From contig CAMDLT010000007.1 in NCBI GenBank assembly GCA_945901855.1, positions 48,165 to 112,164 of the forward strand: DNA of 64,000 nucleotides. The letters are read 5' to 3'. The notes below the pieces were generated by a model. That model saw only the letters and a list, made by a program, of their open reading frames with translations, was not told where the DNA came from and searched no databases. The position numbers and the translations under genes are program-made. The stretch's first letter is position 1. Each line of letters begins with the position of its first letter. This document shows, in pieces, positions 50,976 through 61,020 of the stretch. Source of the stretch: Asaia bogorensis. GTDB lineage: Bacteria > Pseudomonadota > Alphaproteobacteria > CACIAM-22H2.

Positions 50976-52439
50976 ATGGCAAAGGTTCCGCCGCGCATCG
51001 AAATCGCGCCCGGCCTTGAGATCCCGCGTCTGCTGACGGGTCTGTGGCAGGTTGCCGATATGGAGCGCGGCGGAAAGCTGCTGGACCCCGACAAGGCGGC
51101 CGCATCGCTTGCCGACTACGCTGCCGCCGGGTTCGACGCGTTCGACATGGCCGACCATTACGGCAGCGCCGAAGACATTGTGGGCCGTCTGCTGGCGGGG
51201 CCGTGGCGCGGCAAGGTGCGCGCTTTCACCAAATGGTGCCCGCCGCCGGGTCCCATGACGCCCGGCATCGTGCGCGACGGGGTCGGGCCCAGCTTGCGGC
51301 GATTGGGCGTCGAGCGCATCGATCTGATGCAGTTCCATTGGTGGCAGTATCGCCACCCCGCCTATCTCGACGCGCTTGCCGAAATGTCCAAGCTCAAGGA
51401 CGAAGGCAAGTTCGGCGCGTTGGGCCTGACCAATTTCGACACCGACCATCTGCGGTTGCTCGTCAAGCACGGGATTCCGATCGCGACCAACCAGGTGTCG
51501 TTCTCGCTGCTCGACCGGCGGGCGGCAGGCCGCATGAGCGAATTTTGCCTTGCCCATGGCGTCAAGCTGTTGGCTTACGGCACGCTCGCGGGCGGGTTTT
51601 TGACCGACCGGTGGGTTGGCCAAGACGAACCCGTCGATATCCCCGATTGGAGCAAGTCCAAATACAAACGCTTTATCGACGCGGTCGGCGGTTGGGCCGT
51701 GCTGCAGGGCATCCTTGGCGCCGCCAGCCGCATCGCCAAACGCCACGGCGTGTCGGTTGCCAATGTCGCCACGCGCTGGGTGCTCGACCATCCGGCCGTC
51801 GCGGCGGCGATCGTGGGCGCGCGTCCGGGCGAGCGCGAACATCGCGCCGCCAATCTGGGCGCGTTCGATTTTTCGTTCGATGCGGGCGATCGCGATTTGC
51901 TGGACGAAGCGCTGGCGGTCGCCGTCCCGGTGCCGGGCGATTGCGGCGACGAATATCGCCACCCGCCATTTTTGACCGCCTCGGGCGATCTGACCCACCA
52001 TCTGGAAAGCATGCCCAAAGTCTACGCGGCCGAACAAGTGCCGGGCCGGCCCGGCCGTTGGCGCGTCGACAGCGCCAGCGTGTGGGAACCGATCGCGGGC
52101 TATTCGCGCGCCGTGCGCGTAGGAACCCAAGCGCTGGTCAGCGGCACAACCGCCACGCACGGCAAAGGCGCCGTGGTGTGCGAAGGCGACGCCGAGGGCC
52201 AGACCGTCTATATCCTCGACAAGATCGCGGCCAGCCTCGACGCGCTGGGGGCGTCGCTCGACGACGTCGTGCGCACGCGCGTGTATCTCGCCGACGCCGA
52301 CGATTGCGAGGCCGTTTCGCGCGTGCATGGCCGGTATTTCGGCGCCGTGCGTCCGGCGAACACGCTGCTCCAAATCGGGCGCTTGGTCGGTGCCTACAAA
52401 GTAGAGATCGACGCCGAGGCGATCGTCGACGTGCAGTAG
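50976..52439 (+). CDS. Aldo/keto reductase - RidA (YjgF) domain fusion
   Basis: N-terminal AKR (FDAFDMADHYGSAEDIVG; FTKWCPPPG; IDLMQFHWWQY) continuous with C-terminal RidA-like ALVSGTTATHGKGAV...DKIAASLDALGASLDDVVRTRVYLADADDCEAVSRVHGRYFGAVRPANTLLQIGRLVGAYKVEIDAEAIV. Confidence 0.88.
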   Translation: MAKVPPRIEIAPGLEIPRLLTGLWQVADMERGGKLLDPDKAAASLADYAAAGFDAFDMADHYGSAEDIVGRLLAGPWRGKVRAFTKWCPPPGPMTPGIVRDGVGPSLRRLGVERIDLMQFHWWQYRHPAYLDALAEMSKLKDEGKFGALGLTNFDTDHLRLLVKHGIPIATNQVSFSLLDRRAAGRMSEFCLAHGVKLLAYGTLAGGFLTDRWVGQDEPVDIPDWSKSKYKRFIDAVGGWAVLQGILGAASRIAKRHGVSVANVATRWVLDHPAVAAAIVGARPGEREHRAANLGAFDFSFDAGDRDLLDEALAVAVPVPGDCGDEYRHPPFLTASGDLTHHLESMPKVYAAEQVPGRPGRWRVDSASVWEPIAGYSRAVRVGTQALVSGTTATHGKGAVVCEGDAEGQTVYILDKIAASLDALGASLDDVVRTRVYLADADDCEAVSRVHGRYFGAVRPANTLLQIGRLVGAYKVEIDAEAIVDVQ

Positions 52440-52515
52440 CCTTGCCTCGGTGGGCCCCAGTTCTACATAGTGTTCCCATATCGTCCGCAGATCGCCGCGG
52501 CAGAGGAGACTGAAG

Positions 52516-53706
52516 ATGGATCGCAGAACCTTGCTGGCTCTTGCGCTGATCGTCGCGGCTGCGCCTGCCGGGGCGCAGGAACCCATCCGGATCGGCGAGA
52601 TCAACTCGTATAAGAATTTCGCGGCGTTCCTCGAGCCCTACAAAAAGGGCATGGATCTGGCGGTCGAGGAGATCAACGCTTCGGGCGGCGTGCTCGGTCG
52701 GCGCATCGAAATCCTCGTGCGCGACGACAACGGCCAGCCGGGCGACGCGGTACGCGCGGCCGAAGAATTGCTGTCGCGCGAGCGCGTGGCGTTCTTGATG
52801 GGCACGTTCGCGTCCAATGTGGGGCTGGCCGTGTCGAGCTTCGCCAAGGAACGCAAGGTGCTGTTCCTGGCATCCGAGCCTCTGACCGACAAGATCGTCT
52901 GGGACCAGGGCAACCGCTACACGTTCCGTCTGCGCGCCTCGACCTACATGCAGACCGCGATGCTGGTGCCCGATGCGCTGGCGCTGCGCAAAAAGCGCTG
53001 GGCAATCGTTTATCCCAATTACGAATACGGCCAGTCGGCCGTGGCCGCGTTCAAGAAGCTGATGCTCGAAAAGCAGCCCGACATCGAATTCGTGACCGAA
53101 CAGGCGGCACCGCTCGGCCGCATCGAAGCGGGGGCGGTCGCGGCCGCCATCCAAGCCGCGCGTCCCGACGCGATCTTCTCGGCGCTGTTCGGGCCGGATC
53201 TGTCGCGCTTCGTGCGCGAGGGCACGACGCGCGGCCTGTTCCGCAATGTCGCGGTTTTCAACCTGCTGGCGGGCGAGCCCGAATATCTCGATCCCCTCAA
53301 GGACGAAGCCCCGGTCGGCTGGTACGTCACGGGCTATCCATGGCAGGACATCCAGACGCCCGAGCACGCCAAGTTCCTGGCCGCCTACCAGGCCAAGTTC
53401 CGCGACTATCCGCGCTTGGGCTCCGTCGTGGGGTACGCGGCCGTCACCAGCGCCGCCGAAGCGATCCGCAAGGCAGGCTCGCTCGACACCGAAAAACTCG
53501 TCGAGGCGATGAAGGGTCTCTCCCATTCGACGCCGTTTGGGCCGATCGTCTATCGCGCGCTCGACCACCAATCGACGATGGGGGCGTATGTCGGGCGCAT
53601 CGGCGTGCGCGCAGGCAAGGGCATCATGACCGATTGGCGCTACGCCAACGGCGCGGACTATCTGCCGGGCGACGCTGAGATCAAAAAACTGCGTCCGCCC
53701 GAATAG
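52516..53706 (+). CDS. ABC transporter substrate-binding protein, Leu/Ile/Val type
   Basis: IRIGEINSYKNFAAFLEPYKKGMDLAVEEINASGGVLGRRIEILVRDDNGQPGDAVRAAEEL with signal peptide. Confidence 0.92.
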   Translation: MDRRTLLALALIVAAAPAGAQEPIRIGEINSYKNFAAFLEPYKKGMDLAVEEINASGGVLGRRIEILVRDDNGQPGDAVRAAEELLSRERVAFLMGTFASNVGLAVSSFAKERKVLFLASEPLTDKIVWDQGNRYTFRLRASTYMQTAMLVPDALALRKKRWAIVYPNYEYGQSAVAAFKKLMLEKQPDIEFVTEQAAPLGRIEAGAVAAAIQAARPDAIFSALFGPDLSRFVREGTTRGLFRNVAVFNLLAGEPEYLDPLKDEAPVGWYVTGYPWQDIQTPEHAKFLAAYQAKFRDYPRLGSVVGYAAVTSAAEAIRKAGSLDTEKLVEAMKGLSHSTPFGPIVYRALDHQSTMGAYVGRIGVRAGKGIMTDWRYANGADYLPGDAEIKKLRPPE

Positions 53707-53710
53707 CCGT

Positions 53711-55585
53711 TTGTCCGCCATGCCCGAAATTTTGATCCAGTTTTTGAATGGGCTGGCGGGCGCATCGTCGCTATTTTTGGTGGCGGCGGGCTTGTCGATC
53801 ATTTTCGGCGTCACGCGCATCGTCAATTTCGCGCACGGCTCGCTGTTCATGCTGGGGCTCTATTTGGCGTGGAGCTTGATCGATCTTTTCGGGCGCAGCA
53901 CGTTGCTGGGATTTTGGGGTGGCGTGATTGCGGCTGCGCTATGCGTTGGCGCGATCGGCGCTGCGATCGAGATGCTCGTACTGCGGCGCATCTACAAAGC
54001 GCCCGAACTTTTCCAGTTGCTGGCGACCTTCGCGCTCGTGCTCGTCGTCAAGGATGCCGTGCTCTATATTTGGGGGGCGGAAGATCTGATGGGGCCGCGC
54101 GCGCCCGGCTTGCGCGGCGCCGTCGAAATTTTCGGCCTGAACTTTCCCGAATACGATCTGCTGCTGATCGTCGTGGGGCCGGTCGTGTTCGGGCTTTTGT
54201 GGTTGGTGCTCAACCGCACGCGCTGGGGCACGTTGGTGCGCGCGGCCACGCAAGACCGCGAAATGCTGGCGGCGCTTGGCGTCGACCAGGCGCGCCTGTT
54301 CACGAGCGTGTTTTTCCTGGGCGCGTTTCTGGCGGGGCTCGGCGGGGCGTTGCAGATCCCGCGCGAACCCGCCCAATTGTCGCTCGATCTTACGGTCATC
54401 TCCGACGCGTTTGTCGTCGTCGTCGTCGGCGGCATGGGCTCGATCGGCGGCGCATTCCTGGCCGCTCTGCTGATCGCGCAGGCCAAAGCCTTTTGCATTG
54501 GTCTTGGCGATGTAGAAATTTTCGGCACGCTTGTCTCGTTCAGCAAGCTCACGCTCGTGGTCGAATTTCTCATCATGGCGGCGGTGCTTGTGCTGCGTCC
54601 CTGGGGCCTGCTCGGCAAACCGCAAGCGCCCCAGCGTCTGGCGGCAAGCGAAGCGATGCCGGCACGGCTCGGACCATTGTTCTGGCCGGGCGCCGGCATC
54701 GCCGTGCTGTTGCTCGCCTTCGTGCCGCTGCTGCGCGACGCGTATGCGATGGTGCTGCTGGCCGACATCGCCATCTTCGCGCTGTTCGCGGTTTCATTGC
54801 ATTTCCTGATGGGACCAGCGGGCCTCGTTTCGTTCGGGCACGCGGCCTATTTCGGGCTCGGCAGCTACGGCGCGGCGCTGCTGTTCTTGCGCCTCGATTG
54901 GCCGGTCGAGGCGGCTTTGATCGGCGGACCGCTGCTGGGCGGGACGGCGGCCTTGCTGTTCGGCTGGTTCTGCGTGCGGCTGAGCGGGGTGTATCTTGCG
55001 ATGCTCACGCTCGCCTTCGCGCAGATCGCCTGGTCGGTCGTCTTCCAATGGAACGACGTGACGGGCGGCTCGAACGGGCTGATCGGGCTCTGGCCCGACG
55101 GCTGGCTCACTGATCGCGCCGTATTTTATTGGGCGGTGCTGGGCCTGTGCGCTGCCGGGATCTTCTTTTTGTGGCGCGTGGTCAACGCGCCTTTCGGTTT
55201 TGCCCTGCGCGCCGCGCGCGATTCGCTTCTGCGCGCAGAAGCGCTCGGCATCGACACGCGTCGCCTGCAATGGTTCGGCTTCGCGCTTGCCGGTACGGCA
55301 GCCGGGCTTGCGGGCGCTCTGTTTGCGTTTGCCAAGGGCAGCCTGTCGCCCGAAAGCCTCGGCGTCGCGCGCTCGGTCGACGGGCTCGTGATGGTGCTGC
55401 TGGGCGGCGTGCAGACGCTGACGGGCCCGGTTCTGGGCGCCGCCGCCTTCACCTGGTTGCAGGACGAGATCGTGCGCAATACCGACTATTGGCGCGCGGT
55501 GCTGGGGGCGGTCATCCTCGCGATCGTGCTCGCCTTTCCGCGCGGCCTTGGCGGCGCTCTCCAACGGCGGGGTAGCCAGCGATGA
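53711..55585 (+). CDS. Fused LivH-LivM type ABC transporter permease
   Basis: 624 aa: N-half LFLVAAGLSIIFGVTRIVNFAHGSLFMLGLYLAW (LivH) and C-half AVSLHFLMGPAGLVSFGHAAYFGLGSYGAALLF (LivM). Confidence 0.9.
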   Translation: MSAMPEILIQFLNGLAGASSLFLVAAGLSIIFGVTRIVNFAHGSLFMLGLYLAWSLIDLFGRSTLLGFWGGVIAAALCVGAIGAAIEMLVLRRIYKAPELFQLLATFALVLVVKDAVLYIWGAEDLMGPRAPGLRGAVEIFGLNFPEYDLLLIVVGPVVFGLLWLVLNRTRWGTLVRAATQDREMLAALGVDQARLFTSVFFLGAFLAGLGGALQIPREPAQLSLDLTVISDAFVVVVVGGMGSIGGAFLAALLIAQAKAFCIGLGDVEIFGTLVSFSKLTLVVEFLIMAAVLVLRPWGLLGKPQAPQRLAASEAMPARLGPLFWPGAGIAVLLLAFVPLLRDAYAMVLLADIAIFALFAVSLHFLMGPAGLVSFGHAAYFGLGSYGAALLFLRLDWPVEAALIGGPLLGGTAALLFGWFCVRLSGVYLAMLTLAFAQIAWSVVFQWNDVTGGSNGLIGLWPDGWLTDRAVFYWAVLGLCAAGIFFLWRVVNAPFGFALRAARDSLLRAEALGIDTRRLQWFGFALAGTAAGLAGALFAFAKGSLSPESLGVARSVDGLVMVLLGGVQTLTGPVLGAAAFTWLQDEIVRNTDYWRAVLGAVILAIVLAFPRGLGGALQRRGSQR

Positions 55586-56325
55586 TCGTGCTCGAAGCCC
55601 GCGGGCTTGCCAAGGCGTTTGGCGGCGTTCAAGCCGTCGACGACGTTTCGTTCGCGCTGTCGGCGGGCGAAATGCTGGCGTTGATCGGGCCCAACGGGGC
55701 CGGCAAAAGCACCTGCTTCAACATGCTGAACGGCCAACTGCGCCCGGATGCGGGCGCGATCCGGCTTGGCGACGTCAGCCTCGTCGGGCTTTCGCCGCGC
55801 GAGATTTGGCGCCTGGGCGTGGGACGCACGTTCCAGATCGCGGCGACCTTCGCGTCGATGAGCGTGTGCGAGAACGTGCAGATGGCGTTGCTGTCGCACA
55901 AAGGCGGCCTGCTGGATTTTTGGCGCCCCGCGACGCGTCTGCATCGCGAGGAGGCGCTGGCGCTGCTGGCGCGCGTGGGCATCTCCGACCAAGCCGAACG
56001 CGCTTGCGGCGTGCTCGCTTACGGCGATTTGAAGCGCGTCGAACTCGCGGTGGCCCTTGCCAACAAACCGCGTCTACTGCTGATGGACGAGCCGACGGCC
56101 GGCATGGCGCCGGTCGAACGCCAGGCGCTCATGGAACTTGCGGCAAGCCTCGCGCGGCACGACAAAATCGCCGTGCTGTTCACCGAGCACGACATGGACG
56201 CGGTCTTTCTGCATGCCGACCGCATCTTGGTGCTCGATCGCGGTCGGCTTGTCGCCGACGGCACGCCCGACCAGGTGCGCGCCGACGCGCATGTGCGCCG
56301 CATCTATCTGGGGACGGCGGCATGA
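55582..56325 (+). CDS. ABC transporter ATPase (LivG-like)
   Basis: LIGPNGAGKSTCFNMLNGQLRPDAG; VGRTFQIAATFASMSVCENVQMAL; FTEHDMDAVF. Confidence 0.93.
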   Translation: MIVLEARGLAKAFGGVQAVDDVSFALSAGEMLALIGPNGAGKSTCFNMLNGQLRPDAGAIRLGDVSLVGLSPREIWRLGVGRTFQIAATFASMSVCENVQMALLSHKGGLLDFWRPATRLHREEALALLARVGISDQAERACGVLAYGDLKRVELAVALANKPRLLLMDEPTAGMAPVERQALMELAASLARHDKIAVLFTEHDMDAVFLHADRILVLDRGRLVADGTPDQVRADAHVRRIYLGTAA

Positions 56326-57008
56326 TGCTGGCGGTCGAGGGCCTCGACAGTTTTTACGGGCGCGCGCACATCCTGTTCGACGTGGCGCTCGACGTGGCGC
56401 CGGGCGAAGTGGTGGCGCTGCTGGGCCGCAACGGGGCAGGCAAATCGACGACGTTCAAGTCGCTGGTCGGGCTCGTTGCGCCCGCCGCAGGCCGCATCGC
56501 GTTCGAGGGGCAGCCGATCATGGGCCTGCCGGCGCACCGCATCGCGCGTCTGGGCATCGGCTACGTGCCCGAGGAACGTCGGATCTTCGCGGATCTTACG
56601 GTCGTCGAAAATCTCGAGGTCGGGCGCCAGCCGCCGCGCGCAGGAATGCAGCCTTGGACGCCTGCGCGGCTGTTCGATCTGTTCCCCAATTTGCGCGCCA
56701 TGCGAAACCGAACCGGCGGGCGCATGTCGGGCGGCGAGCAGCAGATGCTTGCGGTTGCGCGCACGCTGATGGGCAACCCAAAGCTGCTGTTGCTCGACGA
56801 ACCTTCGGAGGGTTTGGCCCCCGTGATCGTCGATCAGATGGTCGAAACGGTTCGGACTCTCAAGCGCGAAGGGGTTGCGGTGCTGCTCGCGGAGCAGAAT
56901 CTGCGCTTTGCGGGCGCGGTCGCCGACCGTGCCTACGTGCTCGAAAAAGGCCGCGTGCGCCACCGCGGCACGATGGATGCGGCCGTCGCGGCGCTTTTGG
57001 CGCTGTAG
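56322..57008 (+). CDS. ABC transporter ATPase (LivF-like)
   Basis: LLGRNGAGKSTTFKSLVGL; GYVPEERRIFADLTVVENLEVG; MSGGEQQMLAVARTLMGNPKLLLLDEPSEGLAPVIV; ATGA overlap with previous gene. Confidence 0.93.
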   Translation: MMLAVEGLDSFYGRAHILFDVALDVAPGEVVALLGRNGAGKSTTFKSLVGLVAPAAGRIAFEGQPIMGLPAHRIARLGIGYVPEERRIFADLTVVENLEVGRQPPRAGMQPWTPARLFDLFPNLRAMRNRTGGRMSGGEQQMLAVARTLMGNPKLLLLDEPSEGLAPVIVDQMVETVRTLKREGVAVLLAEQNLRFAGAVADRAYVLEKGRVRHRGTMDAAVAALLAL

Positions 57009-57010
57009 CG

Positions 57011-58525
57011 TCAGCCGACGTCGAATTCGACGCCCTGGGCCAGCGGCAGAGTGCTGCCGAAATTCACCGTGTTGGTCGCGCGCCGCATGTAGGCGCGCCA
57101 CGCATCCGAGCCCGACTCGCGCCCGCCCCCGGTCTCTTTCTCGCCGCCGAACGCGCCGCCGATCTCGGCGCCCGACGGTCCGATATTGACGTTCGCAATG
57201 CCGCAATCGGACCCGCGCGCCGACATGAAGATCTCCGCCTCGCGCAGATCGTTCGTGAAAATGGACGACGACAATCCCTGCGGCACCGCGTTGTGCAGGC
57301 GCAAAGCGTCGTCGAAATCGGCGTAACGCATGGCGTAAAGAATAGGCGCAAACGTCTCACGCAGAACGGGGCCAAGCTGGCCCGGCATTTCGACCAGAGC
57401 GGGCCGGACGTAATAGGCATCGGGCGTTTTGTCGGCACCGACGCGCGTGCCGCCCGAAACGCGGCCGCCAAGCGCCTTCGCCTCGTCGAGCGCCGTTTGC
57501 ATGCGCTCGAACGCGGCCGCGTCGATCAGCGGACCGATCAGCGTGCCCGCCGCCAGCGGATCGCCGATCGCGACCGACGCATAGGCTTGCTTGAGGCGCG
57601 GGACGAGCGTGTCGTAGACGCTGTCGTGGACGAACAGGCGGCGCAAGGTCGTGCAGCGCTGGCCGGCCGTGCCCATTGCGGCAAACGCCACGCCGCGCAC
57701 GGCAAGATCGAGATCGGCCGTCGGGCACACAAGTGCCGCATTGTTGCCGCCAAGTTCGAGCAGGCCGCGCGCGAAACGCTGCGCCAGCTGCGGACCGACG
57801 ATGCGGCCCATCGCGCTTGAACCCGTCGCCGAGACGAGCGGTACCTTCGGATGCGCCACAAGCGCTTCGCCGATCGCGCGCCCGCCCAGCAGCAGGGCAC
57901 TGAGCCCTGCCGGGGCCGCGTCGCCCGATTGCGTGAACCGCGCGAGGGCGCGCTTGAACAGCGCATGGGTGGCGAGCGCCGTGAGCGGCGTCTTTTCGGA
58001 CGGTTTCCAGACGATCGTGTTGCCGCATACCAGCGCGAGCGCCGCGTTCCAAGCCCACACGGCAACCGGAAAATTGAAGGCCGAGACGATGCCAACAACG
58101 CCTAGCGGATGCCAAGTTTCCATCATGCGATGGGCCGGCCGTTCGGTCGCGATCGTAAGGCCATAGAGCTGGCGCGACAGGCCGACGGCGAAGTCGCAGA
58201 TATCGATCATCTCCTGGACTTCGCCCAACCCCTCGGAGGAAATCTTGCCGACCTCGATCGACACCAACTGCCCGAGTGCGGCTTTATACGCGCGCAATTC
58301 CTCGCCAAACAGGCGCACGAGCTCGCCGCGCCGGGGGGCAGGCACCAGGCGCCAGACAAGAAAGGCTTCGTGCGCGGCATCGATCGCGCCGGTGGCATCC
58401 GTTGCGTCCGCAACGCGGCCAATGACCGCACCCGTAATGGGCGTTCGAATCGCGCGGCTGCCGACGGGCACGTCAGCGCCCATTTCGGCCAGCAGGGCGA
58501 CGGTCTTTGCGGCGTAGTCGGTCAT
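57011..58525 (-). CDS. Aldehyde dehydrogenase (ALDH7/AmaB-like)
   Basis: GVVGIVSAFNFPVAVWAWNAALALVCGNTIVWKPSEKTPL; LELGGNNAALVCPTADLDLAVRGVAFAAMGTAGQRCTTLRRLFVHDSVYD. Confidence 0.9.
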   Translation of the reverse strand: MTDYAAKTVALLAEMGADVPVGSRAIRTPITGAVIGRVADATDATGAIDAAHEAFLVWRLVPAPRRGELVRLFGEELRAYKAALGQLVSIEVGKISSEGLGEVQEMIDICDFAVGLSRQLYGLTIATERPAHRMMETWHPLGVVGIVSAFNFPVAVWAWNAALALVCGNTIVWKPSEKTPLTALATHALFKRALARFTQSGDAAPAGLSALLLGGRAIGEALVAHPKVPLVSATGSSAMGRIVGPQLAQRFARGLLELGGNNAALVCPTADLDLAVRGVAFAAMGTAGQRCTTLRRLFVHDSVYDTLVPRLKQAYASVAIGDPLAAGTLIGPLIDAAAFERMQTALDEAKALGGRVSGGTRVGADKTPDAYYVRPALVEMPGQLGPVLRETFAPILYAMRYADFDDALRLHNAVPQGLSSSIFTNDLREAEIFMSARGSDCGIANVNIGPSGAEIGGAFGGEKETGGGRESGSDAWRAYMRRATNTVNFGSTLPLAQGVEFDVG

Positions 58526-58591
58526 TGCGGGCACTCCTGTTGCGATGCGGCTATGTACCAGCCGCCGCAGGGTGCCCGCAATGTGCGTGTC

Positions 58592-58960
58592 CTAGCCGCC
58601 GGGCGCAAACGCGCGCAGCCGATGCCCGTCGGGATCAAGGCCCAGGAACGTATAGCCAAAATCCATCCGCGTCGGCATTTGCGCAATCTCGATACCAAGG
58701 CCGCACCAATGTTTGTAGGTCGCTTCGACCGCCGTTTCGCCCGGCAACGTGAAGGCAAGTTCGCCGCCGCCACCGTGGCCCGAAGGAGCCGGGGCCACGC
58801 CGTCGCTGGCCCACAGCCCGAACATCGTACCGTTGTCGAGCGCAAACATGACAAACGTTGGCGACGTCTGGACGGGTTTGGTTTCCAGAAGCTTTTCGTA
58901 GAAAACGGCGCTACGTGCGGGGCTGATTACGTAGAGCAGGATGAAATTTGGGCTCGGCAT
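58592..58960 (-). CDS. VOC (glyoxalase/bleomycin resistance) family protein
   Basis: NFILLYVISPARSAVFYEKLLETKPVQTSPTFVMFALDNGTMFGLW; FLGLDPDGHRLRAFAP. Confidence 0.85.
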   Translation of the reverse strand: MPSPNFILLYVISPARSAVFYEKLLETKPVQTSPTFVMFALDNGTMFGLWASDGVAPAPSGHGGGGELAFTLPGETAVEATYKHWCGLGIEIAQMPTRMDFGYTFLGLDPDGHRLRAFAPGG

Positions 58961-59012
58961 GTTTTGTCTCCGTCGGTTGGTTGCGAGGAGCGCAGAATGC
59001 GCGAGATAATTG

Positions 59013-59705
59013 TCAAAAACTGGCAGTAGCGATTCCCTCGGTTTTGCGCCACTCGGCCATCAAGGCGACGCGCCGTTTGGGATAGCGTTGGGCCTCAATC
59101 GTAGCCGCCACGATTCGGTCGGCACGAAAATGCCGGAACGCGTGGCGAAGCGTACACCACGCCACGACCACGCGTACTTGGTCAAAATACGCGAGCGCAA
59201 ACGGCCAGACCGCGCGCGTCGTTGCGCGCTCGCCCTTGTCGCGATAGGCGAGCGTCACGACGCGCTCGCATTTGATCGCTTCGCGGATCTGGCCGATATC
59301 GAGGCTCCCTGCCAGCGGCGTGGTGCCGGGCCCGATCAGCAACGCCGCGTCGTCGATCTCGCCACGCAAATCGGCAGGCAAGACGGCAGCGATCTTGGAG
59401 AGCGCGTGGCGCGCGGCCGTGCCCAACCGGTCGTCCGCGCGCGCGGCCACCCAGCGCGAGCCGAGGACCAGCGCTTCGGTTTCTTCGCGGCTGAACATCA
59501 GGGGCGGCAAGGTGAAACCTGGTTTCAGCACATAGCCAAGCCCCGTCTCGCCTTCGATCGGCGCGCCCTGCGCTTGAAGCGTTGCGATATCGCGATAGAG
59601 CGTGCGCAGGCTGATGTCCAGCGTTGTCGCCAAAGTTCGCGCCGTCACAGGCCGCCGATAGCGGCGCAGCGCTTCCAGCAAATCCAGCAGGCGCCGGGCC
59701 CGCAT
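59013..59705 (-). CDS. YafY-type HTH/WYL-domain transcriptional regulator
   Basis: RRLLDLLEALRRYRRPVTARTLATTLDISLRTLYRDIATLQAQGAPIEGETGLGYVL; WPFALAYFDQVRVVVAWCTLRHAFRHFRADRI. Confidence 0.9.
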   Translation of the reverse strand: MRARRLLDLLEALRRYRRPVTARTLATTLDISLRTLYRDIATLQAQGAPIEGETGLGYVLKPGFTLPPLMFSREETEALVLGSRWVAARADDRLGTAARHALSKIAAVLPADLRGEIDDAALLIGPGTTPLAGSLDIGQIREAIKCERVVTLAYRDKGERATTRAVWPFALAYFDQVRVVVAWCTLRHAFRHFRADRIVAATIEAQRYPKRRVALMAEWRKTEGIATASF

Positions 59706-59710
59706 CGTCG

Positions 59711-60853
59711 CTACCAGCTTTCGGCCAGAATTGCCCGATACTCGTCGGGCGTGGCGATGCGCGGGTTGGTGGCGTGGCAATGGTCTTTCATGGCTTTGTC
59801 GATCGCTTCGTCGACAAAGCCTTTGTCCACGCCCATTGCGCCCAGGCCCGACGCGATGCCGAGATCTTTGTTGAGGGCGGCGATCGCGCGGTCGAGCGAC
59901 GCGCCCTCGGCCAGATGCAGGGCGCGGCGCAGGCGCGGATATTTGTCGTCGGCCATCACGCTTTGCGCGCTTTCGTTGAAGCGCAAGATCGCCGGCAACA
60001 AAACGGCATTGAGCGTGCCGTGATGCAGCGATTTGGCACGGTAGCTGCCAAGCGCATGCGAGAGCGAATGCACCGCCCCCAGACCCTTTTGGAAGGCCAT
60101 GGCGCCCTGCATGGAGGCGCACATCATCTGGCGGCGGGCTTCGCGGTCTTTGCCGTCGTCGACCGCGCGGCGCAGCCATTTGCCCGCGCGCTCCAGCCCG
60201 TCGAGCGCGATCCCTTCGGCCGGCGGATTGAAGGCGGGTGCGAGCAGCGTTTCGATGCAATGCGCCATCGCATCCATGCCGGTCGCAGCCGTCAGGCCCG
60301 GCGGCAGCGATAGGGTGAGTTCAGGATCGAGGATCGCCGTGCGCGGGACCAGATGCCACGAATGGAAGCCGACCTTGCGCCCGTCCTTCAAAATCACGAT
60401 GGCGCCGCGCGCCACTTCGCTGCCCGTCCCGGCGGTGGTGGGCATCGCGATCACGGGCACGCAGGCGGCCGTGATCTTGGGCGCGCCGCCGTCGATCGTG
60501 CAGTACTGCGCCAGCGGCCCCGGATGGGCCGCGAGGATCGCCAAGCCCTTGGCAAGATCGATCGCCGAGCCGCCGCCCACGGCCACGATGCCGTCGGCGC
60601 CGTGCGCGCGATAATGGTCGAGGGCGGCTTCAACGGCGGCCTCGGTCGGATTGGCGGGTGTCTCGTCGAAAACACGGTACGGCAATTTGCCGTCGATGCC
60701 GGCAAGCGCCTGGGCCGCAACGCCTGCCGCCACAACGCCTTTGTCGGTCACGACCAGCGGGCGCGCAATTTTGGCAGCAGCGCATGCGTCTGCCAGCAAT
60801 CTGCTCGCGCCGAAATCGATCTGGATATCGGTTACGTATTTGATCAGGGGCAT
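59711..60853 (-). CDS. Iron-containing alcohol dehydrogenase
   Basis: DGIVAVGGGSAIDLAKGLAIL; MPTTAGTGSEVARGAIV; GAVHSLSHALGSYRAKSLHHGTLNAVLLPAILRFN. Confidence 0.92.
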   Translation of the reverse strand: MPLIKYVTDIQIDFGASRLLADACAAAKIARPLVVTDKGVVAAGVAAQALAGIDGKLPYRVFDETPANPTEAAVEAALDHYRAHGADGIVAVGGGSAIDLAKGLAILAAHPGPLAQYCTIDGGAPKITAACVPVIAMPTTAGTGSEVARGAIVILKDGRKVGFHSWHLVPRTAILDPELTLSLPPGLTAATGMDAMAHCIETLLAPAFNPPAEGIALDGLERAGKWLRRAVDDGKDREARRQMMCASMQGAMAFQKGLGAVHSLSHALGSYRAKSLHHGTLNAVLLPAILRFNESAQSVMADDKYPRLRRALHLAEGASLDRAIAALNKDLGIASGLGAMGVDKGFVDEAIDKAMKDHCHATNPRIATPDEYRAILAESW

Positions 60854-61020
60854 GGGCGCTTTCCTGTTTTCCGGTCCGAACAAGTCGGCAGTTTGGCCCG
60901 AATCCGGCATCCGCGCACATGCTTTTCATGGCGCCGCCGATCGGCCTGTTTTCCGCGATCCTGTCCTAGCCGCCGAAGACCGTTGCGACTAGAATTGCCT
61001 GGTCAGCAAAAGGAGCGACG

